A DNA stretch of 64,000 nucleotides, taken from positions 1,916,888-1,980,887 of the forward strand of contig NC_018526.1 of assembly GCF_000294495.1 (NCBI RefSeq). Direction: 5' to 3'. Below are positions 57,436 to 64,000 of this stretch, piece by piece. Within the stretch, counting starts at the first letter, position 1. The number at the start of each line of letters is the position of its first letter. The position numbers were made by a program, and so were the translations under genes. The notes beneath the pieces were generated by a model. The model searched no databases, had not been told where the DNA came from, and saw only the letters and a program-made list of their open reading frames with translations. The stretch comes from Streptococcus suis S735 (GTDB lineage: Bacteria; Bacillota; Bacilli; Lactobacillales; Streptococcaceae).

Positions 57436-60015
57436 ATGAAAAAAATATTTACAAAAACATCCATTTATTATCTCTTATCTTTCCTTATTCCGCTGACTAT
57501 TATTTCTATCGTCTTAGCATTTCAAGGAATCTGGTGGGGAAGTGATACAACAATATTGGCCAGTGATGGTTTCCATCAGTATGTTATTTTTAATCAAACA
57601 TTACGAAATACTTTACACGGAGACGGCTCTTTATTTTACACATTTTCAAGTGGTTTAGGACTCAATTTTTATGCTCTATCCTCCTATTACCTAGGTTCAT
57701 TCCTATCTCCAATTGTCTTTTTCTTTGATTTACAATCCATGCCTGACGCTATCTACCTTGTCACTATTGTCAAATTTGGATTGACTGGGTTGTCAACTTA
57801 TTTCAGTCTAAAGGGTATCCATAAAAATTTGAAAGAAGAATGGGCACTATTACTCGCTACTAGTTTTTCTCTGATGAGTTTTAGTACAAGTCAATTAGAA
57901 ATAAACAACTGGCTAGACGTTTTTATACTCCTCCCACTCGTTCTTCTTGGATTGCATCGATTATTAAAAAAACAGGGTCCGATTCTCTACTACATAACAT
58001 TAACATGCTTGTTTATCCAAAACTATTACTTCGGTTATATGGTGGCTATTTTTCTAACATTATGGACATTGGTTCAATTATCATGGATAGATAGTCAGAG
58101 AATCAAAAGATTTATCAACTTTACAATAGTGTCAATTTTATCTGCTCTAAGCAGCATGTTCATGTTGTTACCAACCTACTTGGATTTAAAAACTCATGGT
58201 GAGACATTTACAAAAATTGTCAACCTAAAAACCGAAGACTCTTGGTATCTGGACTTCTTTGCAAAAAACTTAGTTGGTAGCTTTGATACAACAAAATTCG
58301 GTTCTATTCCCATGATCTCTGTTGGTCTCGTTCCATTAATACTCGCTTTATTATTCTTTACATTAAAAGAAATAAAACCAACTGTCAAACTCTCCTATGC
58401 TCTATTCTTTACATTCATTATTTCAAGTTTCTACCTACAACCACTCAATCTTTTTTGGCAAGGTATGCATGCGCCAAACATGTTCCTCTATCGTTATGCA
58501 TGGGCTCTATCAATAACCGTTATCTATTTAGCAGCAGAGACATTGGTACGACTACGTCAAGTAAGTATTAAAAATTTTACTCTGATTGTTTCATTTTTAC
58601 TCATTTGCTTTACTTCTACCTTTATTTTTAGAGATCATTATGAGTTTCTAACGGATGTAAATTTCCTACTCACACTAGAATTTCTAATAGCCTACTTCAT
58701 TCTTTTTGTAGCAATGATTCGCTATAAATCATCCTTAAAATGGATTAATATTGTTTTATTGTTCTTCACTTTCTTAGAACTTGGATTACATAGTCATTAT
58801 CAGGTTCAGGGGATTTCTGATGAATGGCATTTTCCTAGCCGATCAAACTATGAAGAAAAATTGACAGATATTGACAGTATTGTAAAGTCTACAAAGACTA
58901 CAACTGATTCATTTTATCGTATAGAACGTCTATTACCACAAACTGGCAATGATAGCATGAAATTCAATTACAACGGTATTTCTCAATTCTCCTCCATTCG
59001 AAATCGTGCTTCCAGCTCAGTACTAGATAAGCTCGGTTTCCGTTCAGATGGTACCAATTTGAATCTTCGCTATCAGAATAATACAATCATTGCTGATAGC
59101 CTATTCGGAGTCAAATATAATTTAGCTACTACGGACCCAAATAAGTTTGGTTTCACACTGAATCAGAGTCAGTCTACTATTAATCTTTACGAAAATAGTT
59201 TTAATCTAGGGTTAGCCCTATTGACTGAAGGGATTTACAAAGATGTCAATTTTACAAATCTGACTCTCGATAATCAAACAAATTTTCTTAATCAACTAAC
59301 AGGGCTATCTCAAAAATACTACCACACTTTATCAGATGTTGTTTCACAAAATACAGTTGAACTGAGCAATCGAATGACTGTCAACAAAGTGGACAATGAG
59401 GATGCTGCAAAAGCAACTTTCTTAGTAAATATACCTGCAAATAGCCAAGTATACTTAAATTTGCCAAATTTAACATTCTCAAATGAGAATCAAAAAAAAG
59501 TTGTCATTACTGTCAACAATCAGTCAAGTGAGTTTACACTAGATAATGCTTTCTCTTTCTTCAATGTGGGGAGCTTTACTACAGATGTACAGGTTCAAGT
59601 CAATGTATATTTTCCTGAAAATAATCAAGTTTCTTTTGATAAACCACAATTTTATCGATTGGACTTATTAGCTTTCCAACAGGCTATTTCCATTCTCCAA
59701 GAAAAACAAGTAGTAACAAAAACTGATGGTAATAAAGTAACTGTTGATTTTGTAACCGATAAAGAATCCTCACTCCTCCTTACTTTACCCTATGATAAAG
59801 GATGGAATGCAACCATTGATGGTAAACCTATCAAAATCCAAAAAGCGCAAGATGGTTTTATGAAAGTGGATGTAAGTCCAGGTCAAACTAAACTAGTTTT
59901 AACCTTTGTACCAAATGGTTTCTATCTAGGTTTACTGATTTCTTTTGGTGCAGTTTTTGTATTTTTCTCCTATCAATTCATTGGATACTATTATTCTAAG
60001 AACCGAGAATACTAA
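57436..60015 (+). CDS. YfhO-family polytopic membrane protein
   Basis: An 859-residue protein with about twelve hydrophobic helices in the first 460 residues. A predicted extracellular domain (about 470-830) follows, then a final helix near the C-terminus. The opening (WWGSDTTILASDGFHQYVIF) is typical of YfhO proteins, GT-C-like membrane proteins in Gram-positives linked to glycosylation of lipoteichoic acid in some species. The acceptor here is unknown. No Shine-Dalgarno sequence is visible before ATG 57436. A terminator overlaps its stop codon. Confidence 0.87.
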   Translation: MKKIFTKTSIYYLLSFLIPLTIISIVLAFQGIWWGSDTTILASDGFHQYVIFNQTLRNTLHGDGSLFYTFSSGLGLNFYALSSYYLGSFLSPIVFFFDLQSMPDAIYLVTIVKFGLTGLSTYFSLKGIHKNLKEEWALLLATSFSLMSFSTSQLEINNWLDVFILLPLVLLGLHRLLKKQGPILYYITLTCLFIQNYYFGYMVAIFLTLWTLVQLSWIDSQRIKRFINFTIVSILSALSSMFMLLPTYLDLKTHGETFTKIVNLKTEDSWYLDFFAKNLVGSFDTTKFGSIPMISVGLVPLILALLFFTLKEIKPTVKLSYALFFTFIISSFYLQPLNLFWQGMHAPNMFLYRYAWALSITVIYLAAETLVRLRQVSIKNFTLIVSFLLICFTSTFIFRDHYEFLTDVNFLLTLEFLIAYFILFVAMIRYKSSLKWINIVLLFFTFLELGLHSHYQVQGISDEWHFPSRSNYEEKLTDIDSIVKSTKTTTDSFYRIERLLPQTGNDSMKFNYNGISQFSSIRNRASSSVLDKLGFRSDGTNLNLRYQNNTIIADSLFGVKYNLATTDPNKFGFTLNQSQSTINLYENSFNLGLALLTEGIYKDVNFTNLTLDNQTNFLNQLTGLSQKYYHTLSDVVSQNTVELSNRMTVNKVDNEDAAKATFLVNIPANSQVYLNLPNLTFSNENQKKVVITVNNQSSEFTLDNAFSFFNVGSFTTDVQVQVNVYFPENNQVSFDKPQFYRLDLLAFQQAISILQEKQVVTKTDGNKVTVDFVTDKESSLLLTLPYDKGWNATIDGKPIKIQKAQDGFMKVDVSPGQTKLVLTFVPNGFYLGLLISFGAVFVFFSYQFIGYYYSKNREY

Positions 60016-60031
60016 ACTTTCTCGGTTTTTT
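60001..60031 (+). terminator. Terminator of yfhO
   Basis: AACCGAGA / TCTCGGTT stem with TTTTTC; the stop codon is in the loop. Confidence 0.85.
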
Positions 60032-60043
60032 CTTGTAAAAAAC

Positions 60044-60067
60044 AAAAAACCTTGATTTCTCAAGGTT
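60044..60067 (-). terminator. Terminator of the tRNA-Glu/tRNA-Asn unit
   Basis: On the minus strand AACCTTGA / TCAAGGTT followed by TTTTG. Confidence 0.82.
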
Positions 60068-60083
60068 TCCTATGCTTTATCTA

Positions 60084-60156
60084 CTCCGCCAACAGGGCTC
60101 GAACCTGTGACATCATGATTAACAGTCATGCGCTCTACCAACTGAGCTATGGCGGA
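60084..60156 (-). tRNA. tRNA-Asn (GUU)
   Basis: Cloverleaf of 73 nt on the minus strand: acceptor TCCGCCA / TGGCGGA, D-arm with AGCTCAGTTGGTAGAGC, anticodon loop CTGTTAA and T-loop GTTCGAG. CCA is not encoded. Cotranscribed with tRNA-Glu. Confidence 0.95.
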
Positions 60157-60161
60157 AGAAA

Positions 60162-60233
60162 TAGTCCGTACGGGATTCGAACCCGTGTTACCGCCGTGAA
60201 AAGGCGGTGTCTTAACCCCTTGACCAACGGACC
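60162..60233 (-). tRNA. tRNA-Glu (UUC)
   Basis: Cloverleaf of 72 nt on the minus strand: acceptor GGTCCGT / ACGGACT, anticodon loop CTTTTCA and T-loop GTTCGAA. First gene of the unit, five bases before tRNA-Asn. CCA is not encoded. Confidence 0.95.
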
Positions 60234-60251
60234 ATTTTTAGAACAATAACT

Positions 60252-60280
60252 AGTATAATACATGTGACTTTGTTTGTCAA
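60252..60280 (-). promoter_or_regulatory. Promoter of tRNA-Glu/tRNA-Asn
   Basis: On the minus strand TTGACA, 17-bp spacer, TATACT. Confidence 0.85.
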
Positions 60281-60304
60281 TACATTTTTTGATTTTTTAT
60301 TGTA

Positions 60305-60333
60305 TTGACAGAGTGCTTTGTTTAATGTAAAAT
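60305..60333 (+). promoter_or_regulatory. Promoter of tRNA-Arg
   Basis: TTGACA, 17-bp spacer, TAAAAT; divergent from the tRNA-Glu promoter with an AT-rich stretch between them. Confidence 0.85.
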
Positions 60334-60344
60334 AAAATGGTTAA

Positions 60345-60418
60345 GGTTCCATAGCTCAGCTGGATAGAGCATTCGCCTTCTAAGCGAACGGTCGCAGGTT
60401 CGAATCCTGCTGGAATCA
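60345..60418 (+). tRNA. tRNA-Arg (UCU)
   Basis: Cloverleaf of 74 nt: acceptor GGTTCCA / TGGAATC, D-arm AGCTCAGCTGGATAGAGC, anticodon loop CTTCTAA and T-loop GTTCGAA. CCA is not encoded. Its last three bases are also the stop codon of the convergent DUF1275 gene. Confidence 0.95.
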
Positions 60419-61099
60419 TTTAGACCTACCTCGAGTAGGTCTTTTTTCTTGCCATAATTCATAATTAATATATAACACTGGCAAAATCAGACCAATAAGG
60501 GCATATTCTTCAAATTGGAAGGATAGGTGAGTAGATATGATGACACCTAGCATAAACCCTATAATGGTCAATAAGATGTTTCTACCTGTTTTTCTAAGTT
60601 CTGAATCTTTTTCAATAACTCCTTTAAACCAGAGATAAGCAGCATTTTTGACATTCCCTGTCATCATCACATTGGCATACGGAGCACCTCGTAACCTTCT
60701 AAATGTTTCTACTTGAATAGAGGCTACGAAGGCTAGACTAGCAATTGTAAAAGACGCAGGCATTATAGGTGAGAGAATGATAGTTAGTAAAATAAGAACT
60801 AACATCATTACACTACTACCAAAGTGCCAAGACCATGTTTGTTTTTCAAAATACCTTCTTGCTAAGTAGGTAAAAAATTGTCCGAATACAAAAAATAAAA
60901 TGGGAATGGAAAAATTAACTACCTGCGCAAAATCACCTTTAGCTAAAAAATAAGCTAGGGAAATAACATTTCCAGATTGTACGCCAGCAAAGCGACCACC
61001 CTGAGTCACAAAAGTAAAGGCATTTAAATAACCACTGATAAACGTTAATGAACAAGCAATTCTCAATCCCTCAAAAACACGATACTCTTTTTGATTCAT
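60416..61099 (-). CDS. DUF1275 (YoaK-type) membrane protein
   Basis: The start at 61099 follows AAGGAGTGA; an upstream in-frame ATG is rejected. The 227-residue product has six or seven helices and the DUF1275 segments GYLNAFTF, GVQSGNVISLAYFLAKGD and YANVMMTGNVKNAA. The family is common and uncharacterised, possibly a transporter. Its last nine codons (RPTRGRSK and stop) come from the tRNA-Arg terminator and the tRNA 3' end. It lies 24 bases after rlmH. Confidence 0.83.
   Translation of the reverse strand: MNQKEYRVFEGLRIACSLTFISGYLNAFTFVTQGGRFAGVQSGNVISLAYFLAKGDFAQVVNFSIPILFFVFGQFFTYLARRYFEKQTWSWHFGSSVMMLVLILLTIILSPIMPASFTIASLAFVASIQVETFRRLRGAPYANVMMTGNVKNAAYLWFKGVIEKDSELRKTGRNILLTIIGFMLGVIISTHLSFQFEEYALIGLILPVLYINYELWQEKRPTRGRSK
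60422..60448 (+). terminator. Terminator of tRNA-Arg, inside the DUF1275 coding sequence
   Basis: AGACCTAC / GTAGGTCT stem, five-base loop, T run. On the minus strand it encodes the last residues of the DUF1275 protein. Confidence 0.88.
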
Positions 61100-61109
61100 T
61101 TTCACTCCT

Positions 61110-61125
61110 TGTTTCACGTGAAACT
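61110..61125. promoter_or_regulatory. parS site at the rlmH stop codon
   Basis: TGTTTCACGTGAAACT, 15 of 16 matches to consensus with intact 14-bp palindrome, about 1.9 kb from parB. Confidence 0.88.
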
Positions 61126-61603
61126 ACTTATGATATGGGCTTCCCTGCTGAATCATAAATGCACGATAAATCTGCTCGATGAGAACTAATTTCATTAGTT
61201 GATGGGGAAGTGTCAACTGTCCAAAACTCATCAACAAATTAGCTCTTTTTTTAATACAAGAATCGAGACCCAAACTACCACCGATGATAAAAGTTATATC
61301 TGAATACCCATTTACTGCAATGTCAGATATCCTTTGACTAAATTCTTCCGATGGAAATTGTTTCCCTTCTATCGCTAAGGCAATGACAAAATCTCGCTCT
61401 CCAATTTTAGACATAATTCTATCGGCTTCTTTTTTTAATATTTGTTCATTCTCTGCCTGACTGGCTTTATCTGGTGTTTTTTCATCAGGAAGCTCAATCA
61501 TATCCAACTTAGTAAATCGTCCCAATCGTTTACTATATTCTGCAATACCTTCTTTGAGGTACTTTTCTTTCAATTTTCCAACGGTAATCAATTTTATTTT
61601 CAT
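61124..61603 (-). CDS. rlmH: 23S rRNA (pseudouridine(1915)-N3)-methyltransferase RlmH
   Basis: The start at 61603 ([16 protein letters not shown]) gives the family-standard 159 residues. The SAM-binding knot region is [34 protein letters not shown] and the C-terminus QGSPYHK is diagnostic. It methylates pseudouridine 1915 in helix 69 of 23S rRNA. There is no Shine-Dalgarno sequence, and an extended -10 (61610-61618) ends six bases before ATG, which suggests a leaderless transcript. Confidence 0.95.
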   Translation of the reverse strand: MKIKLITVGKLKEKYLKEGIAEYSKRLGRFTKLDMIELPDEKTPDKASQAENEQILKKEADRIMSKIGERDFVIALAIEGKQFPSEEFSQRISDIAVNGYSDITFIIGGSLGLDSCIKKRANLLMSFGQLTLPHQLMKLVLIEQIYRAFMIQQGSPYHK

Positions 61604-61609
61604 AAAATA

Positions 61610-61618
61610 ATTGTAACA
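61610..61618 (-). promoter_or_regulatory. Extended -10 promoter of rlmH
   Basis: On the minus strand TGTTACAAT, with only TATTTT between it and ATG. Confidence 0.5.
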
Positions 61619-61693
61619 TATCCACAAGCATACGACAGAAAATATTTTTAGAAAATCAGGATATGGCTACAGTTTTTCACATAATTCACAGAG

Positions 61694-61714
61694 TTATCCA
61701 CAGGTTGTGGATTG
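61694..61714. promoter_or_regulatory. Pair of DnaA boxes upstream of htrA
   Basis: TTATCCACA (exact, 61694-61702) and TGTGGATTG (61706-61714, minus-strand near box), facing each other three bases apart. Confidence 0.7.
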
Positions 61715-61726
61715 ATTTTTGAAAAC

Positions 61727-61743
61727 TTTAAGTTATAATTAAG
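61727..61743 (+). promoter_or_regulatory. CiaR box of htrA
   Basis: TTTAAG, five bases, ATTAAG, which fits the CiaR direct-repeat consensus. htrA is a known CiaR target in pneumococcus. A TATAAT overlaps the box (61734-61739), so activation or repression cannot be decided. Confidence 0.72.
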
Positions 61744-61794
61744 AAAGAAATAGTACTCTTAAGGAAAATTAAAGAAATGGAAAGGATTCCTTAT

Positions 61795-62973
61795 ATGAAA
61801 AAATATTTGAAATTTGCGATTTTATTTGTAATTGGATTTTTTGGGGGTCTTATCGGGGCCTTGTCAGCCTCTTTCTTCCAGCCACAGGTGCAACAAGCAA
61901 ATTCTGCTATCACTAGTGTCAGCAATGTTCAATATAATAATGAAACTTCCACCACAAAAGCTGTAGAGAAAGTACAAAATGCTGTTGTGTCTGTTATTAA
62001 TTACCAAAAATCAGCCAACAATAGTCTTGGTGTTATCTTTGGAAATATTGAATCATCTGACGAACTAGCTGTTGCTGGAGAGGGGTCTGGGGTTATCTAT
62101 AAAAAATATGGTCAATATGCCTATATTGTGACAAATACGCATGTTATTAATAACGCAGAAAAGATTGATATCCTTTTAGCATCTGGAGAAAAAATTAGCG
62201 GTGAACTTGTTGGTTCCGATACATATTCTGATATAGCTGTTATAAAAATATCAGCAGATAAAGTCACTGCTGTTGCTGAATTTGCTGATTCCGATACAAT
62301 TAAAGTTGGAGAAACTGCTATCGCAATTGGTAGTCCTCTAGGTAGCGTCTACGCCAATACAGTTACCCAGGGTATTATTTCTAGCTTAAGTCGGACAGTT
62401 ACTTCACAATCAAAAGATGGACAAACAATCTCAACTAACGCTATTCAAACTGATACAGCTATCAACCCTGGAAACTCTGGCGGACCGTTAATCAATACCC
62501 AAGGACAAGTGATAGGCATTACCTCTAGCAAAATTACCTCAAGTTCTGCAAATAGCTCAGGCGTGGCTGTAGAAGGGTTGGGATTTGCTATTCCTGCAAA
62601 TGATGCCGTAGCTATTATCAATCAGCTTGAAAAAACTGGACAAGTTAGCCGACCTGCTCTTGGAGTTCATATGGTTAACTTGACGACCTTGTCAACTAGT
62701 CAATTAGAAAAAGCTGGATTATCAAATACGGAATTAACATCCGGTGTAGTAATTGTCTCTACACAAAGTGGGCTACCTGCAGATGGAAAATTAGAAACTT
62801 TTGATGTTATTACTGAGATTGACGGAGAAGCTATTCAAAATAAGAGTGACCTCCAGAGCGCTCTCTACAAACATCAAATTGGAGATACAATCACTGTAAC
62901 TTATTACCGCAATAATCAGAAACAAACTGTTGACATTAAGTTGACACATTCTACAGAAGAACTTAGCGAATAA
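61795..62973 (+). CDS. htrA: HtrA/DegP-family serine protease
   Basis: The start at 61795 (MKKYLKFAILFVIGFFGG) is preferred over ATG 61777: both have a plausible ribosome site, but the shorter form has the family N-terminus. The product has 392 residues: an N-terminal membrane anchor, a trypsin-like domain with triad His (NTHVINN), Asp (YSDIAVIKI) and Ser (NPGNSGGPL), and one PDZ domain (about 290-385). It degrades misfolded surface proteins and influences competence and virulence in related species. A strong terminator separates it from parB. Confidence 0.94.
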   Translation: MKKYLKFAILFVIGFFGGLIGALSASFFQPQVQQANSAITSVSNVQYNNETSTTKAVEKVQNAVVSVINYQKSANNSLGVIFGNIESSDELAVAGEGSGVIYKKYGQYAYIVTNTHVINNAEKIDILLASGEKISGELVGSDTYSDIAVIKISADKVTAVAEFADSDTIKVGETAIAIGSPLGSVYANTVTQGIISSLSRTVTSQSKDGQTISTNAIQTDTAINPGNSGGPLINTQGQVIGITSSKITSSSANSSGVAVEGLGFAIPANDAVAIINQLEKTGQVSRPALGVHMVNLTTLSTSQLEKAGLSNTELTSGVVIVSTQSGLPADGKLETFDVITEIDGEAIQNKSDLQSALYKHQIGDTITVTYYRNNQKQTVDIKLTHSTEELSE

Positions 62974-62979
62974 TTGACA

Positions 62980-63018
62980 AATGAGACTTTACACAATTGT
63001 AAAGTCTCATTTTTTTTG
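62980..63018 (+). terminator. Terminator of htrA
   Basis: AATGAGACTTTACA / TGTAAAGTCTCATT with a short loop and eight T. Confidence 0.9.
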
Positions 63019-63025
63019 CTAGAAT
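62997..63025 (+). promoter_or_regulatory. parB promoter embedded in the htrA terminator
   Basis: TTGTAA (62997-63002, in the terminator hairpin), 17-bp spacer made of the descending stem and T run, extended -10 TGCTAGAAT (-10 at 63020-63025). Confidence 0.62.
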
Positions 63026-63033
63026 AAGGATAT

Positions 63034-63798
63034 ATGGAAGAATTACGTACACTAAATATTTCAGAAATCCATCCCAATCCCTATCAGCCAAGAATTCATT
63101 TTGATGAAAAGGAGCTACTTGAGCTCGCTCAATCTATTAAGGAAAATGGCTTAATTCAACCGATTATTGTAAGAAAATCTTCTATTATCGGATACGAATT
63201 ATTAGCTGGAGAAAGAAGGTTGCGAGCCAGTCAATTAGCTGGACTGACTACAATACCAGCAGTGGTAAAAGAACTGACTGATGATGATTTACTCTATCAG
63301 GCTATCATAGAGAATCTGCAGCGTTCTAACTTAAATCCGATAGAAGAAGCAGCCTCTTATCAAAAATTGATTAGTAGAGGGTTAACACATGATGAAGTTG
63401 CTCAAATCATGGGAAAATCAAGACCATATATCAGTAATTTATTGCGCCTACTAAATCTATCATCTCAGACTAAACAAGCTGTAGAAGAAGGAAAAATTTC
63501 ACAAGGGCACGCGCGACAATTGGTGTCATTTTCAGAAGAAAAGCAAGCCGAATGGGTTCAACTCATTTTATCAAAGGATTTAAGTGTGCGTACGCTTGAA
63601 AAATTAATAGCTGCAAATAAGAAAAAACACACTAAGCTTAAACAACGCGACCAATTTTTAAAAGAACAGGAAGATTCACTCAGTAAAACTCTTGGAACAG
63701 CTACAAAAATTATCAAGAAGAAAAACGGGAGCGGAGAAATTCGGATTAGCTTTAATGACCTCGATGAATTCGAAAGAATTATCAACAATTTTAAATAG
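63034..63798 (+). CDS. parB: Chromosome partitioning protein ParB/Spo0J
   Basis: A 254-residue protein. The N-terminal CTP-binding ParB domain has HPNPYQPR, LLAGERRLRAS and ENLQRSNLNPIEEA. The HTH (about 120-145) is THDEVAQIMGKSRPYISNLLR, and the C-terminal part is a dimerisation domain. It loads at parS and spreads as a clamp, recruiting SMC near the origin. Streptococci lack ParA, and none is adjacent here. It sits directly before the oriC/dnaA region. Confidence 0.96.
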   Translation: MEELRTLNISEIHPNPYQPRIHFDEKELLELAQSIKENGLIQPIIVRKSSIIGYELLAGERRLRASQLAGLTTIPAVVKELTDDDLLYQAIIENLQRSNLNPIEEAASYQKLISRGLTHDEVAQIMGKSRPYISNLLRLLNLSSQTKQAVEEGKISQGHARQLVSFSEEKQAEWVQLILSKDLSVRTLEKLIAANKKKHTKLKQRDQFLKEQEDSLSKTLGTATKIIKKKNGSGEIRISFNDLDEFERIINNFK

Positions 63799-64000
63799 AC
63801 TTGTTTACAATTTATTTTTATAAACACTCTTTTCCACACTAAAATCATTACAAAAAGTCAGGACCAGCAAGGGTTCTGACTTTTATTCACATCTTGTGGA
63901 AAACTTTTCTTAACAGTGTGGATTTTAAAAATTATCTGTGGAAAACTTTTGTTTTTTATGGTACACTATTCTAACGAATATAATGTGAAAGGGGGAAAAT
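63799..64000. other. oriC: oriC region upstream of dnaA
   Basis: AT-rich stretch with DnaA boxes TTTTCCACA (63830-63838, plus), and on the minus strand TGTGGAAAA (63895-63903), TGTGGATTT (63917-63925) and TGTGGAAAA (63937-63945). A hairpin AAAGTCAG / CTGACTTT (63852-63884) may terminate parB. TATAAT (63979-63984) and AAAGGGGG (63988-63995) match a promoter and ribosome site for a gene that would begin just past the window, almost certainly dnaA. Confidence 0.85.

Overview
The window is a continuous chromosomal segment of a low-GC Gram-positive bacterium. Streptococcus is clear and S. suis or a close relative is most likely, judged from protein content, gene order and BOX-like repeats. It runs towards the replication origin. 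The right end carries rlmH, htrA and parB, then a DnaA-box cluster, and a Shine-Dalgarno sequence ends the window where dnaA should start. No prophage, integrative element, CRISPR array or rRNA operon is visible. The only transposon trace is a decayed IS200-type remnant near 42.25 kb.

Layout. 0-2.4 kb: 3' end of argS, a secreted CHAP/SH3 wall hydrolase and two small membrane proteins. 2.4-11.8 kb: maltodextrin locus, with malQ divergent from malX-malF-malG-malA-malR-pulA; the control region holds mirror-image LacI-type operators and cre sites. 11.9-16.6 kb: nrdI under two NrdR boxes, a YitT protein, aspS, an acetyltransferase and an aldo/keto reductase. 16.6-27.6 kb: a glycoside module made of a GH3 glucosidase with a GT2 glycosyltransferase, a circularly permuted membrane GH3 with a GtrA protein, a LytTR two-component system and a metallophosphoesterase. 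27.6-43 kb: a surface flavoprotein, a thioredoxin-like protein, rpsD with a long structured leader, veg-dnaB-rplI-gdpP, three Nudix genes with mnmG, an HxlR/SnoaL pair, mnmA, serine dehydratase genes and the IS200 remnant. 42.5-51.2 kb: a LysM protein, then the block ecfT-ecfA2-ecfA1-pgsA-rodZ-ymfH-ymfF, and divergent yaaA-recF with yaaA frameshifted. 51.4-57.2 kb: guaB, trpS with a tryptophan T-box, a second YitT and an ABC-F ATPase. 57.4-64 kb: yfhO, three tRNAs, a DUF1275 protein, rlmH, htrA, parB and the origin.

The strongest candidate for an undescribed system is the 16.6-26.1 kb glycoside module. The promoters of the two GH3 operons share an almost identical architecture: two CATAATCTG-type repeats exactly 21 bp apart, the proximal one 9 bp from a poor -35, then a 17-bp spacer and an extended -10. 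This spacing is typical of LytTR regulators, and a LytTR regulator gene lies next to the second promoter. I infer a histidine-kinase-controlled regulon that pairs each beta-glucosidase-like enzyme with a glycan-transfer function.

Other signals include a 100-nt repeat whose two copies (malX-malF gap and rpsD leader) differ by compensatory changes, parS sites, three perfect DnaA boxes inside the kinase gene, promoters embedded in upstream terminators, and a protein whose C-terminus is encoded by a tRNA terminator.
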